A DNA stretch of 64,000 nucleotides from Anaerocolumna sp. MB42-C2 (GCF_030913705.1 NZ_CP133190.1:2991501-3055500); one strand, 5' to 3'; positions 50,596 to 61,178 are shown, counted from the stretch's first letter. The notes: generated by a model not told the origin, from the letters alone. Numbers and translations: made by a program.

Positions 50596-53061
50596 TTATT
50601 TGTAAGGTTTGAATCTCTTTAATCTTAATGCATTTGATAACACGGATACCGAACTTAAGGACATAGCCGCCGCTGCTAATATAGGGTTTAACTTCGGCCC
50701 GCCGAATGCATATAGGATGCCGGCTGCAACCGGAATACCTGCAATATTGTAAGCAAATGCCCAGAACAGATTCTGTTTAATATTACGTATGGTGCTCTTG
50801 CTTAACTGGATTGCTGTCGGTACATCCATTAAGTCACTGCGCATTAATACGATATCAGCGGATTCCATCGCTACATCTGTACCGGAACCGATAGCGATAC
50901 CGATATCTGCCTGTGCCAGAGCCGGTGCATCATTAATACCGTCTCCAACCATGGCTACTTTTTTACCCTCTGCCTGAAGTTTTTTTACCTCACTTGCTTT
51001 ATCCTCCGGTAATACTTCTGCCAGAACCCTGTCAATTCCGACCTGTTTTGCTATGGCTTCTGCAGTTCTTCTATTGTCACCGGTAATCATAGCAACTTCA
51101 ATTCCCATTTCATGTAATTTCTTAATCGCAGTGGCGCTGCTTTCCTTTACAACATCTGCTACGGCAATAATTCCTGCCAGCTGGCTGCCAAAGGAAATAT
51201 ACATGGGTGTTTTTCCTTCCGAGGCAAGGCGGTCTGATTGTTCCTCCAGTTTCCTAAGGTCTACCTCCTTACTTAACATTAGCTTCCGGTTGCCCAGATA
51301 TACCAGCTTACCGTCCAGTTCTACTTCAATACCATGTCCCGGTATATTGGTAAATTGATCAATCTTAATTGTCTTAAGTTTTTCTTTTTCAGCACCTCTT
51401 ACAATTGCTTCTCCCAAAGGATGTTCGGAACCCTTTTCAGCCGATGCGGCTATTTGCAGGAGCTTTTCTTTCTCAATAATATCGGTTGTTATTATATCCG
51501 TAACTTCCGGTCTTCCCTCGGTTATAGTTCCTGTTTTATCAAATACAATCGTTTTAATTTTGTGGGTACTTTCCAGAGCTTCCCCGCCTTTAATGAGTAC
51601 ACCGTATTCTGCACCTTTACCGGTTCCTACCATAATCGCTGTCGGTGTCGCAAGTCCAAGGGCGCAAGGGCAGGCTATAACAAGAACAGAGATAAATATT
51701 GTAAGTGCAAATACTTCACCCTGACCGCTTATATACCAGGCAAGAGATGCGATAATCGCTATGGCAAATACAATCGGAACAAAATAGCCGGAAACAATAT
51801 CCGCCATTTGTGCGATCGGTGCTTTAGAACCCTGTGCATCTTCAACCAACTTAACGATCTGTGCCAGAGCCGTATCACTTCCGACTTTCGTTGCCTTAAA
51901 CTTAATCAGGCCGTTTTTATTAATACTTGCACCGATTACTTTATCTCCGGCCTTCTTTTCTACAGGAATGCTTTCACCGGTTAACATGGACTCATCCACA
52001 GAGGAATTGCCCTCTAAGACTTCCCCATCCACCGGTATTTTTTCTCCGGGTTTTACTAATATAATATCTCCGGCTTCAACTTCTTCGATGGGCATTTCGA
52101 TTTCCTTGCCATCCTGAACCACAATTGCTGTTTTCGGAGCCAGACCCATGAGTTTTTTAATCGCTTCCGAGGTTTTTCCTTTGGAGACAGCCTCTAGAGA
52201 CTTTCCTAACAGGATCAGTGTTATTATGACACCGGCGGTCTCAAAATATAAATCTTCTACATGACCAAAGTCACCTGCATAGATACGATAAGTGGAGTAG
52301 ATACTGTACAAAACTGCTGCTGAAGTTCCCATGGCTATCAGGGAATCCATATTGGGGCTTCTTCTGATGATTGCTCGAAAACCTGTGGTATAAAACTTGT
52401 TTCCTGCAATCAGTACGGGAATAACCAGGATTAATTCTACTAATGCGTAAATTAAAGGATATTGCATCGGATTTAATCCCCCGGGGAACGGAAGCCTGAA
52501 CCAGGTAATCATAGGAACCATGGCTATATACAGCAAAGGGATGGAAAATACAGCTGATACAATAAATTTTGTCCATAACGTTTTAATTTCCTTTTGTTTT
52601 CTGATTCTATCCTCATCGGTTTTATTGCCGACCTGAGCCTCCAATGGCTTATATCCTGCTTTTGTAATAGCATCCTTAATCTCAGATAACCTTATCTTCT
52701 GTGGATCGTATTGAACCGTAGCTTTCTCAGTTGCAAAATTGACAGCGGTTTTCTTAACACCATCTAATTTTCCCACTGCTTTTTCTATGGTTCTGGCACA
52801 GGCTGCACAGGTCATTCCTGCAATCGCTATTGTAATTTCCTTAGCATCTGTTTCTTCCATTACATGATAACCGGCCTTATCTACCGCGGTTTTAATCATA
52901 TCGGCAGAAACTAAAGACTCCTCATATTCCAGATGCAGTTTTTCCGTAGCGAAATTCACACTGGCCTTTGAGATTCCATCTAATTTACTTACCGCTTTTT
53001 CAACGGCTTTGGCACAGGCTGCACAAGTCATACCTGTTATTTTGAGTTGTTCTGTTTTCAT
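50596..53061 (-). CDS. copA: Copper-transporting P1B-type ATPase CopA
   Basis: 821 aa from [26 protein letters not shown] precedes this ATG. Two N-terminal heavy-metal domains (GMTCAAC at ~10 and ~82) bind Cu(I). The channel motif is CPC at 464-466, and the phosphorylated Asp508 is in DKTGTITEG. An HP motif lies in [10 protein letters not shown], and [26 protein letters not shown] closes the hinge. It exports Cu(I) from the cytosol. The leader holds a TGTGAAAC-CTGA-GTTTCACA palindrome and a hairpin next to the ribosome site. Confidence 0.96.
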   Translation of the reverse strand: MKTEQLKITGMTCAACAKAVEKAVSKLDGISKASVNFATEKLHLEYEESLVSADMIKTAVDKAGYHVMEETDAKEITIAIAGMTCAACARTIEKAVGKLDGVKKTAVNFATEKATVQYDPQKIRLSEIKDAITKAGYKPLEAQVGNKTDEDRIRKQKEIKTLWTKFIVSAVFSIPLLYIAMVPMITWFRLPFPGGLNPMQYPLIYALVELILVIPVLIAGNKFYTTGFRAIIRRSPNMDSLIAMGTSAAVLYSIYSTYRIYAGDFGHVEDLYFETAGVIITLILLGKSLEAVSKGKTSEAIKKLMGLAPKTAIVVQDGKEIEMPIEEVEAGDIILVKPGEKIPVDGEVLEGNSSVDESMLTGESIPVEKKAGDKVIGASINKNGLIKFKATKVGSDTALAQIVKLVEDAQGSKAPIAQMADIVSGYFVPIVFAIAIIASLAWYISGQGEVFALTIFISVLVIACPCALGLATPTAIMVGTGKGAEYGVLIKGGEALESTHKIKTIVFDKTGTITEGRPEVTDIITTDIIEKEKLLQIAASAEKGSEHPLGEAIVRGAEKEKLKTIKIDQFTNIPGHGIEVELDGKLVYLGNRKLMLSKEVDLRKLEEQSDRLASEGKTPMYISFGSQLAGIIAVADVVKESSATAIKKLHEMGIEVAMITGDNRRTAEAIAKQVGIDRVLAEVLPEDKASEVKKLQAEGKKVAMVGDGINDAPALAQADIGIAIGSGTDVAMESADIVLMRSDLMDVPTAIQLSKSTIRNIKQNLFWAFAYNIAGIPVAAGILYAFGGPKLNPILAAAAMSLSSVSVLSNALRLKRFKPYK

Positions 53062-53172
53062 CTTATCACCCACCTTGTGGTGCAACTACAAGAGTTTTGT
53101 AATAGCACCACAGCCACAAATAATATTGTGAAACCTGAGTTTCACACGTTAATAGCAACAATAAGTGGCATC
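53062..53172 (-). promoter_or_regulatory. copA leader: operator palindrome and ribosome-site hairpin
   Basis: TGTGAAAC-CTGA-GTTTCACA (53127-53146) is a perfect 8-4-8 palindrome. TGTGGTGC / GCACCACA (53076-53112) forms a hairpin abutting the GGTGGG of copA. The outer part, GAAAGGATGCCAC...TATTTGTGGC on the minus strand, is shared with the ArsR-ZntA leader. Confidence 0.6.
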
Positions 53173-53439
53173 CTTTCTATTTAAATTTTCATTACTTGTC
53201 TTGATTTTCCAGCTGCTTTCTTTATTCCTGTTTATTCCTTGTTCCTTTGCACTCCATATTTTACTTATAATCCGTATATCACCAATATTTTGTATCTCAC
53301 TTATATTCAGTATACCACTTATATTTTGTATTTTTGTAATAAATTATAGATTTATTACTGGTATAACTTCCGAAACCTTGTTACATATATTTAAAACGAA
53401 ATAACAACGATTTATCTCATGTTGTGAATTACAAACATA
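53173..53439. other. T-rich intergenic region
   Basis: A T-rich stretch with no supported gene. A hydrophobic 79-codon frame on the plus strand (53165-53404) lacks a ribosome site and looks like chance from composition. Confidence 0.4.
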
Positions 53440-53718
53440 TTAGCTTATCTCTTCTTTATTCTCTTCTTTGCAGCATCCCTTATGCTTCCCTCCACGCAGC
53501 AAACCTATCATCATAAGTCCCATCATAATCGGGCAAATGAAAGAAGATAAACCGGATAAAACTACGCTTGTGCCGGGGTTAATATTAAAAAAAGGGATGA
53601 TTGCTATGATTAATATGGGAAGTAAACAGCACATCCCCATCATACCTATGTGCTTTATTGGATTATGACTTTTTATATTACTATCTGCAGTGTCCTTAGA
53701 TTTTTTCTGAAATAACAT
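53440..53718 (-). CDS. Small two-helix membrane protein with Cys-rich tail
   Basis: 92 aa. GGAGG precedes the start. Two hydrophobic helices (HIGMMGMCCLLPILIIAIIPFF and LSSFICPIMMGLMMIGLL) are followed by a basic Cys/Lys/Glu tail (GGKHKGCCKEENKEE). The Met- and Cys-rich helices and the position upstream of copA suggest a copper or soft-metal-related role, without a recognised family. Confidence 0.65.
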   Translation of the reverse strand: MLFQKKSKDTADSNIKSHNPIKHIGMMGMCCLLPILIIAIIPFFNINPGTSVVLSGLSSFICPIMMGLMMIGLLRGGKHKGCCKEENKEEIS

Positions 53719-53930
53719 CTAATTTCCTCCTATCCTATTGGATTACTAGTTTGTAAATTAATCATATCAAAGGATTATGGATTTTTTATGGATAAGTATT
53801 TTTATATAAAATTTATTTTTGAGATACTTATTTCTTAGGATATTAATTATATCAGACATTTATTGTACCACATATAATTTTCACGGTTATCACTTTTTAT
53901 TGATAATTTTTACCAATTTGTATCAATACT

Positions 53931-54094
53931 GTTACTGTTCACTCCCCTGCAAAAAGCAGCAGTTCTGCGAACAATAACACGCTTCGCGATGCACACAAAA
54001 CGCGAAGACAGTGTTTTGGCGCTGCAATTCTCCGGTTTTCTGTGACAATACATTCACAAAAAACGCATCGCGTTTATTGTCTGTGAACAGTAAC
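53931..54094. mobile_element. MITE-like element, copy D (164 bp), with 8-bp target duplication
   Basis: GTTACTGTTCAC to GTGAACAGTAAC ends, flanked by TCAATACT and TCAATACC (7 of 8 identical). Here the inner CGCGATGC...GCATCGCG stem is fully paired. It lies beyond the ZntA terminator. Confidence 0.85.
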
Positions 54095-54117
54095 TCAATA
54101 CCCTCAATTTTTGAAAA

Positions 54118-54165
54118 GGGCCTGGCTTAATAATACCCTTAGCAGTATTAGTTTCAGCCAGACCC
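54118..54165 (-). terminator. Terminator after zntA
   Basis: GGGCCTGGC pairs with GCCAGACCC with a further TAATAC/GTATTA stem inside. On the minus strand it runs into CTTTTC. Confidence 0.7.
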
Positions 54166-54272
54166 TGAATGTAATGTCCTTTCATTTATATTAGAATATC
54201 ATATTCCTTATTATAGATATCCTTTATTTTATTATGTCCCTTATTTAGCATATTTGATCCGGATCGGCCTAC

Positions 54273-56492
54273 TCATTCAACTTTCATAGCACGCATAGCA
54301 TTTAATACGGCAATGAGTGCTACACCTACATCGGCAAACACTGCTTCCCACATGGTTGCCAGTCCGCCGGCTCCTAACATTAAAACAACTATTTTTATTC
54401 CTAATGCAAATATTATATTCTGCCATACAATAGTATGGGTTTTCTTTGCTATTTTTATTGCTGTGACTAATTTAGCCGGTTCGTCTGTCATTAATACCAC
54501 ATCAGCGGCTTCAATCGCAGCGTCGGAACCCAGACCTCCCATAGCCACACCAATATCCGCACGGGCAAGTACCGGTGCATCATTAATACCGTCGCCTACA
54601 AAGACAAGTTTACCCTTTGTTCCTTTTTGTTTATCTAGCAACTCCAGATTATGAACTTTTTCATGGGGTAACAGCTCCGTTTGTATTTCATCCATACCCA
54701 GCTTTTCTCCGATTTTTTGACCGACGGCTTTACTGTCACCGGTTAACATAACAAGTTTCTTAATCCCCATACTTTTTAAGGTCTTAAGTGCCTTTTCCGA
54801 ATCCTCTTTTAATTCATCCGATATGATTATATTACCCAGGTATTTATTGCCTGCCGCAACATATACCGCTGACCCTATGGAATCCGCCTGTTCATATGGA
54901 ATACCATACTGATTCATCAGCTTATCATTACCAGCCAGAACTGTATCTCCTTTTAACGTAATTCGAATTCCCAAACCTGGTAGTTCTTCAAAATTTTCAA
55001 TTATACTTTTATCCATCGTATTGTTATAAGCTTTTAATATGGATATTGCTATTGGATGATTGGAAAAGCTTTCAGCATATGCCGCATAACTCAGCAATTC
55101 TTCTTCGGTAGTTTTTCCGGCAGGGTTAATCTTAGTAACTTTAAACACACCTTTTGTTAAAGTACCTGTCTTATCAAAAACAATTGTGTCAACATAATTC
55201 AAAGCTTCCAGGTAATTGCTGCCTTTCACTAACACACCTTGTTTTGATGCTCCTCCGATTCCCCCAAAGAAACCTAACGGTATGGATACCACCAATGCGC
55301 AGGGGCAGGAAATAACAAGAAATATTAATGCGCGGTACAACCAGTCTGAGAAAACGGCACCCGGTATAACAATCGGAGGGACCACTGCAAGCAAAAAAGC
55401 AGCTATGGTAACGGCAGGGGTGTATTTTCTTGCAAACTTAGTAATGAAATTCTCTGTCGGAGCCTTTCTGCTGCTTGCATTCTGGACCATATCCAATATC
55501 TTAGCCACAGTGGATTCTTCAAATTCCCGAATTACTTCTATTGTCAAAAGTCCGTTTTTATTAATAAATCCGCCTAAAACACTGTCATCAACAGTAATCT
55601 CTCTGGGAACCGATTCACCGGTTAACGCGGAAGTATCAACCATCGAGGAACCCTCCACTACTTTACCGTCCAAAGGTACTTTTTCCCCCGGTTTCACTAT
55701 AATTAATTCACCGATTCTTACCTCTTCCGGTGTTACGGTTTTCATGTCGCTTCCGACTTTTAAATTAGCATAATCCGGTCTGATATCCATTAAATCCGCA
55801 ATGGATTTTCTGGAGCGGTTAACTGCGATCCCCTGAAACATTTCCCCAATCTGGTAAAATAACATAACGGCAACACCCTCAGGGAATTCCCCAATTGCAA
55901 ATGCACCTATGGTTGCAATACACATAAGGAAGTTTTCATCAAAAATATCACCTTTTTGTATGTTTCTGATAGCTAAGAGAAGCACTTCACCGCCTGCTAT
56001 AAGGTAACTTGCGAAGAACAGGGTAACTTTCAGCCAATTGGGAAAATCTATTATTAATGCGGCTGCAAATAATACTGCGGCAATTCCGAATTGAATCAAT
56101 TTGTTTTTAATAAAAGAATCATCTTCTGTATGAGAATTTTCACTGCAGCAATCGCATCCATCCACACATTCTTCCCTGGTGGGATCGTGCTTTTCCCCGT
56201 GTCTATGTTCCTTATTATACCCGTTAATACCGGTATGCATTGTATTACGTTTTGTTTTCTTTTCTCTTACTGTTACATCCGGTTCAACTGCTTTTACAAT
56301 CCTCTTGATATCTTCCAGAATAACATCTCTGGTATCTTCTTTTTCCGCTTCCACTATCATTAACTTAGTGGCAAAGTTCAGACTTGCATTTTTAACGGTT
56401 TTAAGTTCACTTACCCTTTTTTCAATTTTCATTGCGCAATTGCTGCAGCATAAACCGTCAAGCACAAGTTTCAGATTATTATTTTCATTCAT
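54273..56492 (-). CDS. zntA: Zn/Cd/Pb-transporting P1B-type ATPase (ZntA/CadA)
   Basis: 739 aa. It has one N-terminal heavy-metal domain with GLCCSNCAMKIEKR, then a His/Cys-rich linker (KEHRHGEKHDPTREECVDGCDCC) that suits divalent soft metals. SCPCALVVSIPLGFFGGIGGASKQGVLVKG gives the CPC channel motif. DKTGTLTKGVFK holds the phosphorylated Asp, and SNHPIAISI and [37 protein letters not shown] complete it. The CPCxxL..P layout is that of the Zn/Cd group, unlike CopA. It follows an ArsR gene by 21 bases, the classic cadCA/zntA operon. Confidence 0.94.
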   Translation of the reverse strand: MNENNNLKLVLDGLCCSNCAMKIEKRVSELKTVKNASLNFATKLMIVEAEKEDTRDVILEDIKRIVKAVEPDVTVREKKTKRNTMHTGINGYNKEHRHGEKHDPTREECVDGCDCCSENSHTEDDSFIKNKLIQFGIAAVLFAAALIIDFPNWLKVTLFFASYLIAGGEVLLLAIRNIQKGDIFDENFLMCIATIGAFAIGEFPEGVAVMLFYQIGEMFQGIAVNRSRKSIADLMDIRPDYANLKVGSDMKTVTPEEVRIGELIIVKPGEKVPLDGKVVEGSSMVDTSALTGESVPREITVDDSVLGGFINKNGLLTIEVIREFEESTVAKILDMVQNASSRKAPTENFITKFARKYTPAVTIAAFLLAVVPPIVIPGAVFSDWLYRALIFLVISCPCALVVSIPLGFFGGIGGASKQGVLVKGSNYLEALNYVDTIVFDKTGTLTKGVFKVTKINPAGKTTEEELLSYAAYAESFSNHPIAISILKAYNNTMDKSIIENFEELPGLGIRITLKGDTVLAGNDKLMNQYGIPYEQADSIGSAVYVAAGNKYLGNIIISDELKEDSEKALKTLKSMGIKKLVMLTGDSKAVGQKIGEKLGMDEIQTELLPHEKVHNLELLDKQKGTKGKLVFVGDGINDAPVLARADIGVAMGGLGSDAAIEAADVVLMTDEPAKLVTAIKIAKKTHTIVWQNIIFALGIKIVVLMLGAGGLATMWEAVFADVGVALIAVLNAMRAMKVE

Positions 56493-56513
56493 TTAAAAGT
56501 CCCGCCTTCTGTC

Positions 56514-56879
56514 TTATTTCTCATTCACATGTACTAATCCAAGACTGAAAATACCTTGAATATGATTATCATCAAGAGAGTAAAAAACTACCTTTCCATC
56601 TTTTCTGAATTTAACAAGCCTGGCCTGTTTTAATGCCCGCAGCTGATGAGAGATGGCCGACTGCGTCATATTTAGTAATACTGCTATATCACAAACACAC
56701 ATCTCCGATTCAAATAAGGCACATAGAATCTTAATTCTTGTCGTATCGCCAAACACTTTAAACAGTTCTGCCAAATCATATAAGTTCTCTTCCGGAGGCA
56801 TCTGCTCTTTTACTTTATTTACAATATCTTCGTGTATCACGTTACAATTACATCGTTCAAAATCTGTATTGATATCCAT
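56514..56879 (-). CDS. ArsR/SmtB-family metal-sensing repressor (CadC-like)
   Basis: 121 aa from MDINTDFERCNCNVIHED. Cys residues near the N-terminus (CNC) and in the recognition region ALFESEMCVCDIAVLLNMTQSAISHQLRALKQARLV match the alpha3N site of CadC-type Cd/Pb/Zn sensors. Metal binding would release the repressor from DNA. The exact start is uncertain, as an upstream ATG at 56903 would run into the operator. A perfect palindrome (56896-56921) lies just before it. Confidence 0.9.
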   Translation of the reverse strand: MDINTDFERCNCNVIHEDIVNKVKEQMPPEENLYDLAELFKVFGDTTRIKILCALFESEMCVCDIAVLLNMTQSAISHQLRALKQARLVKFRKDGKVVFYSLDDNHIQGIFSLGLVHVNEK

Positions 56880-56895
56880 TTTTACACCCATTGCA

Positions 56896-56921
56896 TAACA
56901 CATCTGTTCACAGATGTGTTA
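56896..56921. promoter_or_regulatory. ArsR operator palindrome
   Basis: TAACACATCTG-TTCA-CAGATGTGTTA, a perfect 11-4-11 inverted repeat immediately upstream of the repressor gene. Confidence 0.75.
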
Positions 56922-57286
56922 CTGCCACAAATAAAAAGTGTGAAAAAATCTTATTGTGGCATTCCTTTCAGTTATTCTATTTTGACACTGCATCTCTTAC
57001 TTCTTACATTACTACGTTATTTCCAGTGAACATATGAGCATATATTCATGTGTTATGGCATAATTTTATTCCCATCTCCTTCCTTTGTCAAATGGTATTT
57101 AATAAATGATAAATATAATCAATAAGATTCAAAAAAATTATCCGTTCTGTTTTCCAGATTTAATCAAATTTTAATTTACTCAGATAAGATTATATAGTAC
57201 AATATAATCCCAAAGTATAAAATTGTAAAATTTAGAAAAAATAGTGAAAGATAGTCCATATCAACATAATGAAAGAGGTGTATTAA
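56922..57286. promoter_or_regulatory. Divergent region between arsR and the Ca-ATPase gene
   Basis: TGCCACAA (56923-56930) and TTGTGGCA (56953-56960) form an inverted repeat that continues the leader shared with copA. Toward the Ca-ATPase there is TTTACT...TACAAT (about 57174-57202), a weak promoter. No gene. Confidence 0.5.
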
Positions 57287-59956
57287 ATGTGGTTTTCAAA
57301 ATCCACGGATGAAATTTGTAACGAGCTAAATGTTAACCCATCGACCGGTCTTACCAGCCTTGAAGCCGGAGCACGGCTTAAGAAGTACGGTATGAATAAG
57401 CTGAAGGGCAAACCTAAGAAGAGCCTGATTTCCTTATTTCTGGCACAGCTAAAAGATATGCTGATCTATGTACTTTTGGGAGCCGCTGTCATTACTCTGT
57501 TTATAGGTGAATACGTTGATGCCGTAATTATAATCTTAGTTGTTATTTTAAACGCGGTAATCGGTGTAGTTCAGGAAGCGAAAGCAGAAAAAGCCGTGGA
57601 GGCTCTGCAACAGATGACTACTCCAAGATCTTTAGTACGACGTGATGGTGAAGTAAAAGAAATCAATTCCGAAGAAGTAGTTCCCGGGGATGTTATCATA
57701 TTGGATGCGGGTCGTTTCGTTCCCGCTGATTTACGTCTGACGGAAAGTGCCAATCTTCAAATTGAAGAGTCTGCACTGACGGGTGAATCCGTGCCGTCTG
57801 CCAAAGATGCCGCAAAAATCCTGGAAGATCCTAAAACCCCTATCGGTGATAAGGTAAATATGGCATTCGCTTCCACTCTGGTGACCTACGGCAGAGGTGA
57901 GGGCATTGTGGTTGCCACCGCGATGGATACGGAAATCGGTAAAATCGCTAAAATTCTGGATGAAGATAATAACGAAATGACACCTCTTCAGAAAAGACTG
58001 GATGAACTGGGCAGAATTTTAGGATTTATTGCGATCGGCATTTGTGCAGTTATTTTTATCATCGCTATGATTCAAAAAAGAGATCTATTTGAAATGTTTT
58101 TAACTGCCATTAGTTTAGCTGTTGCCGCCATTCCAGAGGGTCTGGCTGCTATCGTTGCAATTGTCCTGGCTCTGGGCGTAACCAGAATGTCTAAAATCAA
58201 TGCAATTGTTAAGAAATTACCGGCAGTCGAGACTCTCGGCTCTGTAAATATCATCTGCTCAGATAAAACGGGAACTCTTACCCAAAATAAAATGACTGTG
58301 GTAAAACAATACACCCTTCATGATTTAAAAGATATTCCCATCGATAATATCAGTACCATACAACCCTCCGGAGATGAGGCTGAATTAGTGAAATCCCTTG
58401 TTTTATGCTCCGATGCCACTTACGAAAATGGTCAGGGAACGGGGGACCCTACGGAAGTTGCCCTTATTATTTTAGGTGACCGTTTTGGTCTTTCAAAAAC
58501 CAGCTTAAATGCAAAACATAAAAGAATATCAGAAAAACCTTTTGATTCCGATCGAAAATTAATGTCAACTCTAAACATGGAGGGAAACGGATATCGAATT
58601 CATACTAAAGGTGCTATTGATAATTTATTAAGTATATCTACTTCTGCTTTAGCAGACGGTAAGGTAATTCCTCTGACAGAAGAATTAAAAGCGGACTATT
58701 TAAAAATAACGGAAGAAATGTCTGATTCGGCTCTGCGGGTACTTGGAGTAGCCTTTAAGGATACTAAACGGGTCATTGACCCAGAGGATATGGAAAAAGA
58801 CTTAACCATCATCGGTTTAGTCGGTATGATTGATCCCCCGCGCCTTGAAGTAAAGGATTCTATTATAGAAGCAAAATCTGCCGGTATTACACCGATTATG
58901 ATTACCGGTGACCATAAGAATACTGCATTTGCCATTGCAAAAGAACTTGGAATAGCAGAGGCTATCCGTCAAAGCATTACAGGTGCTGAAATTGATGGTT
59001 TTTCAGACGAAGAATTTTCCGGTAAAATTAATGATTACCGGGTATTTGCCAGAGTTTCTCCCGAACATAAAGTGAAAATAGTCAGGGCTTTTAAAGCTCA
59101 CGGAAATATTGTTTCCATGACCGGTGACGGAGTAAATGATGCCCCCTCCCTTAAATATGCCGATATTGGCGTTGCTATGGGCATTACCGGTACGGATGTC
59201 GCCAAAGGTGCGAGTGATATGATATTAACTGATGATAACTTTTCAACTATTGTTAATGCCATTGAAGAAGGAAGAAATATTTATAATAATATTAAGAAAG
59301 CTGTTATTTTCCTGTTATCCTGTAATTTGGGAGAAGTGGTTACCATATTAGCTTCCATCTTATTCTTCTGGCCGGTTCCATTGATGCCGACCCAGATTCT
59401 CTGGATCAACCTGATTACCGACTCCTTACCGGCAATTGCACTTGGTATTGATCCGGGCGATAAAGATGTAATGAAGAAAAAACCAAGAGATCCAAAAGAA
59501 AGCTTTTTTGCAGGGGGAGCCGGATTTCGTGCTGTTATAGGCGGCTTCTTAATTGGTATCTTAACTTTAGCAGCCTTTTATTTCGGCCTCGCAGAACATG
59601 GATACAGCCTGGGAGCAGAAAATATTCCGGAGGAAGTATTAATTTATGCCAGAACCATGGCTTTTGTTGTCCTGGCAGCGTCGCAATTATTTTACTCTTT
59701 AACGATTCGGAATGCTGCAAAATCCATATTCCAGGTAGGTCTGTTTACTAACCGGTATCTGATCGTCTCCATAATTGTTGGTTTTATTCTTCAATTAGGA
59801 GTAATCTCCATACCTTTCCTGGCATCGGCGTTTAAAGTACACAATTTAAGCTTAAGAGATTGGGGAATTGTTATCTTATTTGCATTAGTCCCTCTTGCTG
59901 TTAATGAAATTATTAAATTAGTTGCAAGAATCGCTGAAAGAAACGAAAAAAACTGA
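57287..59956 (+). CDS. Calcium-translocating P-type ATPase (P2 type)
   Basis: 889 aa with the full P2 layout: cation-ATPase N-terminal domain (STDEICNELNVNPSTGLTSLEAGARLKKYGMNKL), TGES loop (ESALTGESVPSAKD), PEGL in TM4 (AAIPEGLAAIVAIVLALGV, the Ca2+-type motif), DKTGTLTQNK phosphorylation site, MITGDHKNTA, and TGDGVNDAPSLKYADIGVAMGITGTDVAKGASDMIL. Length and motifs match bacterial SERCA-like pumps such as LMCA1 or YloB. It should export Ca2+. GAAAGAGGTG precedes the start. It stands alone, with a terminator following. Confidence 0.95.
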   Translation: MWFSKSTDEICNELNVNPSTGLTSLEAGARLKKYGMNKLKGKPKKSLISLFLAQLKDMLIYVLLGAAVITLFIGEYVDAVIIILVVILNAVIGVVQEAKAEKAVEALQQMTTPRSLVRRDGEVKEINSEEVVPGDVIILDAGRFVPADLRLTESANLQIEESALTGESVPSAKDAAKILEDPKTPIGDKVNMAFASTLVTYGRGEGIVVATAMDTEIGKIAKILDEDNNEMTPLQKRLDELGRILGFIAIGICAVIFIIAMIQKRDLFEMFLTAISLAVAAIPEGLAAIVAIVLALGVTRMSKINAIVKKLPAVETLGSVNIICSDKTGTLTQNKMTVVKQYTLHDLKDIPIDNISTIQPSGDEAELVKSLVLCSDATYENGQGTGDPTEVALIILGDRFGLSKTSLNAKHKRISEKPFDSDRKLMSTLNMEGNGYRIHTKGAIDNLLSISTSALADGKVIPLTEELKADYLKITEEMSDSALRVLGVAFKDTKRVIDPEDMEKDLTIIGLVGMIDPPRLEVKDSIIEAKSAGITPIMITGDHKNTAFAIAKELGIAEAIRQSITGAEIDGFSDEEFSGKINDYRVFARVSPEHKVKIVRAFKAHGNIVSMTGDGVNDAPSLKYADIGVAMGITGTDVAKGASDMILTDDNFSTIVNAIEEGRNIYNNIKKAVIFLLSCNLGEVVTILASILFFWPVPLMPTQILWINLITDSLPAIALGIDPGDKDVMKKKPRDPKESFFAGGAGFRAVIGGFLIGILTLAAFYFGLAEHGYSLGAENIPEEVLIYARTMAFVVLAASQLFYSLTIRNAAKSIFQVGLFTNRYLIVSIIVGFILQLGVISIPFLASAFKVHNLSLRDWGIVILFALVPLAVNEIIKLVARIAERNEKN

Positions 59957-60008
59957 AACTCTAAGTAAACAAATCTATGTATTTACAATAATTCTAACCG
60001 ATTCTAAT

Positions 60009-60060
60009 AAGCGGGTTTAATATTTCAGTTAATAAAACGAAATATAGACCCGCTTTTTAT
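60009..60060 (+). terminator. Terminator after the Ca-ATPase gene
   Basis: AAGCGGGT / ACCCGCTT with an inner ATATTTC/GAAATAT stem, then TTTTT. Confidence 0.88.
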
Positions 60061-60145
60061 TATCACCCAAATGCCAATATTAAGTTCTGTAATTTTTTCT
60101 AACTTAATAACATATAGTATAGAATTTAGGATTCGGGGTTTTAGA

Positions 60146-61171
60146 ATGCAGAAAAAGATTACTGAACCGACAGATTTGTTAAATAAGCACGGAGAATTAA
60201 TCCAGACCGGATATGCTACAACACCACTTCTAAAGTATAACAGAAAAGATGTGACACGAAAGGGGCGTCTGAAAGAATGGGATTATTATATGATAAATAA
60301 CGAATCCTACGCTTTTGCATTGACAGTGGGATACAGCGCAGGTTATTTATTAATCAGTATATCCATAATAGATTTCATAAACCGTACCGAGCAATCGAAA
60401 AGTGTCATAAAACATGTACATAATTGGTACTTACCGGAATCTTCACAGATTGGCGATATTCTATATAAGGATGTACGAACAGACCTTAAAATTATTCATA
60501 AGGGCAGGGATCGGGGAATCTTTCTGTACCTGGATGATTTTTTACCTGATTCTGCCCTGACTGCTTCCATATCCTTATCTAAAGAACCGAAAGATTCCAT
60601 GGTGATTGCTACACCATTTAAAGAAAATAAGAAATATTTCTATTATAATCAGAAGATTGTCGGCATGTCGGCATTAGGCAGTGTAAGTATTAAAGGCAGT
60701 GTCTATAACTTTGATACCAGCAATTCTTTCGGCCTTTTAGACTGGGGCAGAGGGGTCTGGCCTTATAAAACCACCTGGTATTGGAGTTCGGCTTTCGATT
60801 TTCTTGTAAACAATACCTTTGGGTTTAATCTGGGATATGGTTTTGGCGATACATCGAATGCCACGGAAAATATGTTATTCTTTAATGGGATTGCAAATAA
60901 ACTGGACCAAGTAGACTTTGGGATTTCGAAGAAATTTAAGAATAAATACGATTATACAAAACCCTGGAATTTTACTTCTTCGGATAACCGGATTACCATG
61001 ACCTTTGAGCCGATCTATGACCGGAATTTAACCTTATATGCCGTCCTTTTTTCCACCAGACAACATCAGGTTTTTGGAAAATTCAGCGGTACGGCAGTTT
61101 TGGATGACGGCCGTACCGTTTATTTGAACAATTTATTAGGATTTGCCGAGAGAGTGGTAAACCGGTGGTAA
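60146..61171 (+). CDS. DUF2804 family protein
   Basis: 341 aa from MQKKITEPTDLLNKHGELIQ. The family pattern is clear: TDLLNKHGELIQTGYATTPLLKYNRKDV at the start, LKEWDYYMINNESYAFALTVGYSAGYLLISISI, and near the middle FGLLDWGRGVWPYKTTWYWSSA with GFNLGYGFGDTSNATENMLF. It is a lipocalin-like beta fold without known enzymatic role; no signal peptide. The ribosome site is weak (GGGG), so the start is less certain. It is convergent with the ArsR-like gene. Confidence 0.88.
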   Translation: MQKKITEPTDLLNKHGELIQTGYATTPLLKYNRKDVTRKGRLKEWDYYMINNESYAFALTVGYSAGYLLISISIIDFINRTEQSKSVIKHVHNWYLPESSQIGDILYKDVRTDLKIIHKGRDRGIFLYLDDFLPDSALTASISLSKEPKDSMVIATPFKENKKYFYYNQKIVGMSALGSVSIKGSVYNFDTSNSFGLLDWGRGVWPYKTTWYWSSAFDFLVNNTFGFNLGYGFGDTSNATENMLFFNGIANKLDQVDFGISKKFKNKYDYTKPWNFTSSDNRITMTFEPIYDRNLTLYAVLFSTRQHQVFGKFSGTAVLDDGRTVYLNNLLGFAERVVNRW

Positions 61172-61178
61172 CTTTTGG

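Noticed and set aside
53165..53404. A 79-codon very hydrophobic frame on the plus strand
   Set aside because: No ribosome site, T-rich low-complexity DNA, and it overlaps the copA leader; best explained by composition.
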